Assembly: GCA_028551475.1 (NCBI GenBank)
Contig: CM052359.1
Location: 16,679,583 to 16,743,582, forward strand
Direction: 5' to 3'
Origin: Casuarina equisetifolia
Lineage: Eukaryota; Streptophyta; Magnoliopsida; Fagales; Casuarinaceae
DNA length: 64,000 nucleotides
In this document: one piece after another, positions 62,492-64,000 of the stretch
Layout: the number at the start of each line of letters is the position of its first letter
Numbering within the stretch: position 1 is the stretch's first letter
Position numbers and translations under genes: made by a program
The notes under the pieces: generated by a model
Database searches by the model: none
Told to the model about the DNA's origin: nothing
The model's input: only the letters and a program-made list of their open reading frames with translations

Positions 62492-64000
62492 GTGCTCCAG
62501 TCCTGCAACTACCAGTGCGTCAGTAAATGGAAGAGGATGTAGTTCCTGCTACATATATACAAAGAACACTGCAAACACATACAAATTAATTGAGTGGTAA
62601 TCGTTGTACCCTTTGTTTTGTTTTGACTACTAGAAGTAAGGAATTGTGCATAATTGTTTTGTAGGGGAAGGCTAAATGTAAGCTAGTAAGTAAAGTTGGA
62701 AGAAATACATTATGCAGCGAAAGAGGTGGTTCTTTTTCACGCTTGGATCCTTAAATACGTAGCAGTACTCTGGTTTGGGAACTTATGGTTTTCACCAAAT
62801 AATTTCTTTTCTTGCAATTGCAAATTGATTTTTGGATATCTGCTTCCCAAAATTTTCATTTCTCTTGAGACATTTGGACATCGGCTGGATGTTGTGCACC
62901 TTTTTATCCCCGAAGATTTTAGGTATTACCTTTTCCGAAATCATTGCGTTCTTTTCCTTGTGTATTCTTGCCACCTAGCATCCAATACTAATGAGAACCA
63001 TCCTTACTCTTGCTCAAACGGTGAAGTCACTTGATGAAGCTAGTCCTGCTTTCATGAATGGCTCAAAAGTAGGACTTTCAGGTGGAAAGCGTGGTGCATG
63101 TCATCTCATACTTCCGGATGATGGGTATATGATGCTTGCCCGCTCCCATTACAGTACGTTACAAATAAACGAATGATGACTGAAAAATGTGTCTATTTCA
63201 CATTTTAGTTGGACCAAATGCATCTTTAGAAATGGATATATTCGACATGGTCTGCTCGGTGATGACACAATCATTAGCATCATTTTACAGAACATAAACA
63301 ATTCGCATGACCGACCAAATTGCTTTAACTCTTATCAATAGATCTCAATCTGGCCAACAACACTCCTTAGGTAATGCTTCTTCAGTTTTCTCCTTTGAGT
63401 ACGGCTTACCCTGTACGGCCAGATATCAAACATGTTAGACGTTCTCTCAAGCAACAGTAAATCAACTTATGCATCTAGATCAAATTGTTACAATAATCAA
63501 ATTTTACAACAGTAAATCAAATTGTTACAATAAATCAACTTCACAGTCCAAATTAGGCACCATCTAGATCGATTAATTTTGAGTTTAACAGCTGGCAAAG
63601 TTGTGGCCCATTGTTGGTGAGATCAGCAAACCTGTGCATGTTTGCTGTTACATAATAGTACTAAACTGCTAGCTACACTTTTTTGTGTTATCATAAAAAC
63701 AAACTAGGCTACTTGCAAAGGATATCTTGACCATTAATATGCATGGCAGGCAATTTAAATGTTGTACATGTGCTCCTAGCCAATAATTCTTGCTTTACCA
63801 AGATCAAAGTGACTAACCTTTTGGTTTTATTGACTTTTTCAATTTGTTTGTGCCCTCTATATCACGTGTCATACACCAAAAAAGAGGAAGCTTGTTCTCC
63901 AAAGCTTTCATCGCTTTCTACCAATTTGCGAGAATTAATGTCAACTAAACTATTAGGCCTTCATTGTTCCATGAGACTTACAGGTTACGTACAAGGATGC
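62492..64000. other. 3' UTR and intergenic sequence
   Basis: The 3' UTR probably extends a few hundred bases past the TGA at 62489-62491; no strong AATAAA signal was seen. Further on there are only short frames (for example 62696-63034) without recognisable protein. No LTR, tRNA or second gene was recognised. Confidence 0.55.

Noticed and set aside
62696-63176. Frames downstream of the synaptotagmin stop
   Set aside because: Short, no recognisable domain, likely 3' UTR or intergenic.

Overview
This is plant nuclear DNA, probably from a flowering plant. Positions 1 to about 60,336 are almost entirely a dense, nested pile of LTR retrotransposons. Positions 60,882-62,491 hold the last three exons of a host gene, a plant synaptotagmin of the SYT4/SYT5 type, with GT-AG introns. 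No tRNA, rRNA, CRISPR array or bacterial operon was seen.

The repeats are mostly Ty1/copia elements of the Sirevirus (Maximus/SIRE) type. The pol order is protease, integrase, reverse transcriptase, RNase H. The gag carries a CX2CX4HX4C knuckle, the LTRs are 1.5-1.7 kb, the primer site resembles the initiator-tRNA-Met complement, and a second polypurine tract lies upstream of the real one. I use working labels for LTR families. A/K/L/M begin TGTTGAAAATC, D begins TGTTGAAAACC, B/I/N begin TGTTGGAAAATA, J begins TGTTAAATAT, and C ends ACCTAACA. A minus-strand Ty3/gypsy element (G) with a tRNA-Asp-type primer site and a solo LTR of its family (F2) complete the set. All coding parts carry stops, frameshifts or deletions.

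Layout. 1-5445: LTR plus the 3' half of element A. 5446-7117: 5' LTR and internal stub of a minus-strand B element. 7118-8538: C-type LTR. 8539-9824 and 18258-20547: G, split by the full-length element D (9825-18257, target duplication CTTGC/CTTAC). 20548-20775: unassigned. 20776-21062: C-type LTR fragment. From 21063: element J, which runs to the assembly gap at 60,337. J is split by a B solo LTR (24372-26082), element I (26128-36436, duplication ACATG, itself carrying solo LTR N), gypsy solo LTR F2 (37468-38758, duplication GAAGC) and element K (40165-58402, duplication TGAAG). K in turn carries solo LTR L (duplication AGACC/AGACT) and element M (48395-56827, minus strand). Insertion order can therefore be read directly: C-type LTR, then J, then K, then L and M.

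The synaptotagmin exons encode the C2B domain and C-terminus only. The membrane anchor, SMP domain and C2A domain are not in the window. Either the retrotransposon pile sits inside a very long intron of this gene, or the gene has lost its 5' part. The most interesting non-coding signals are a 23-bp hairpin conserved in U3 of several LTR families (with paired compensatory changes), unrelated minisatellites at the same place in U3 of different families, and a perfect 14-bp triplication inside the reverse transcriptase active-site codons of M.
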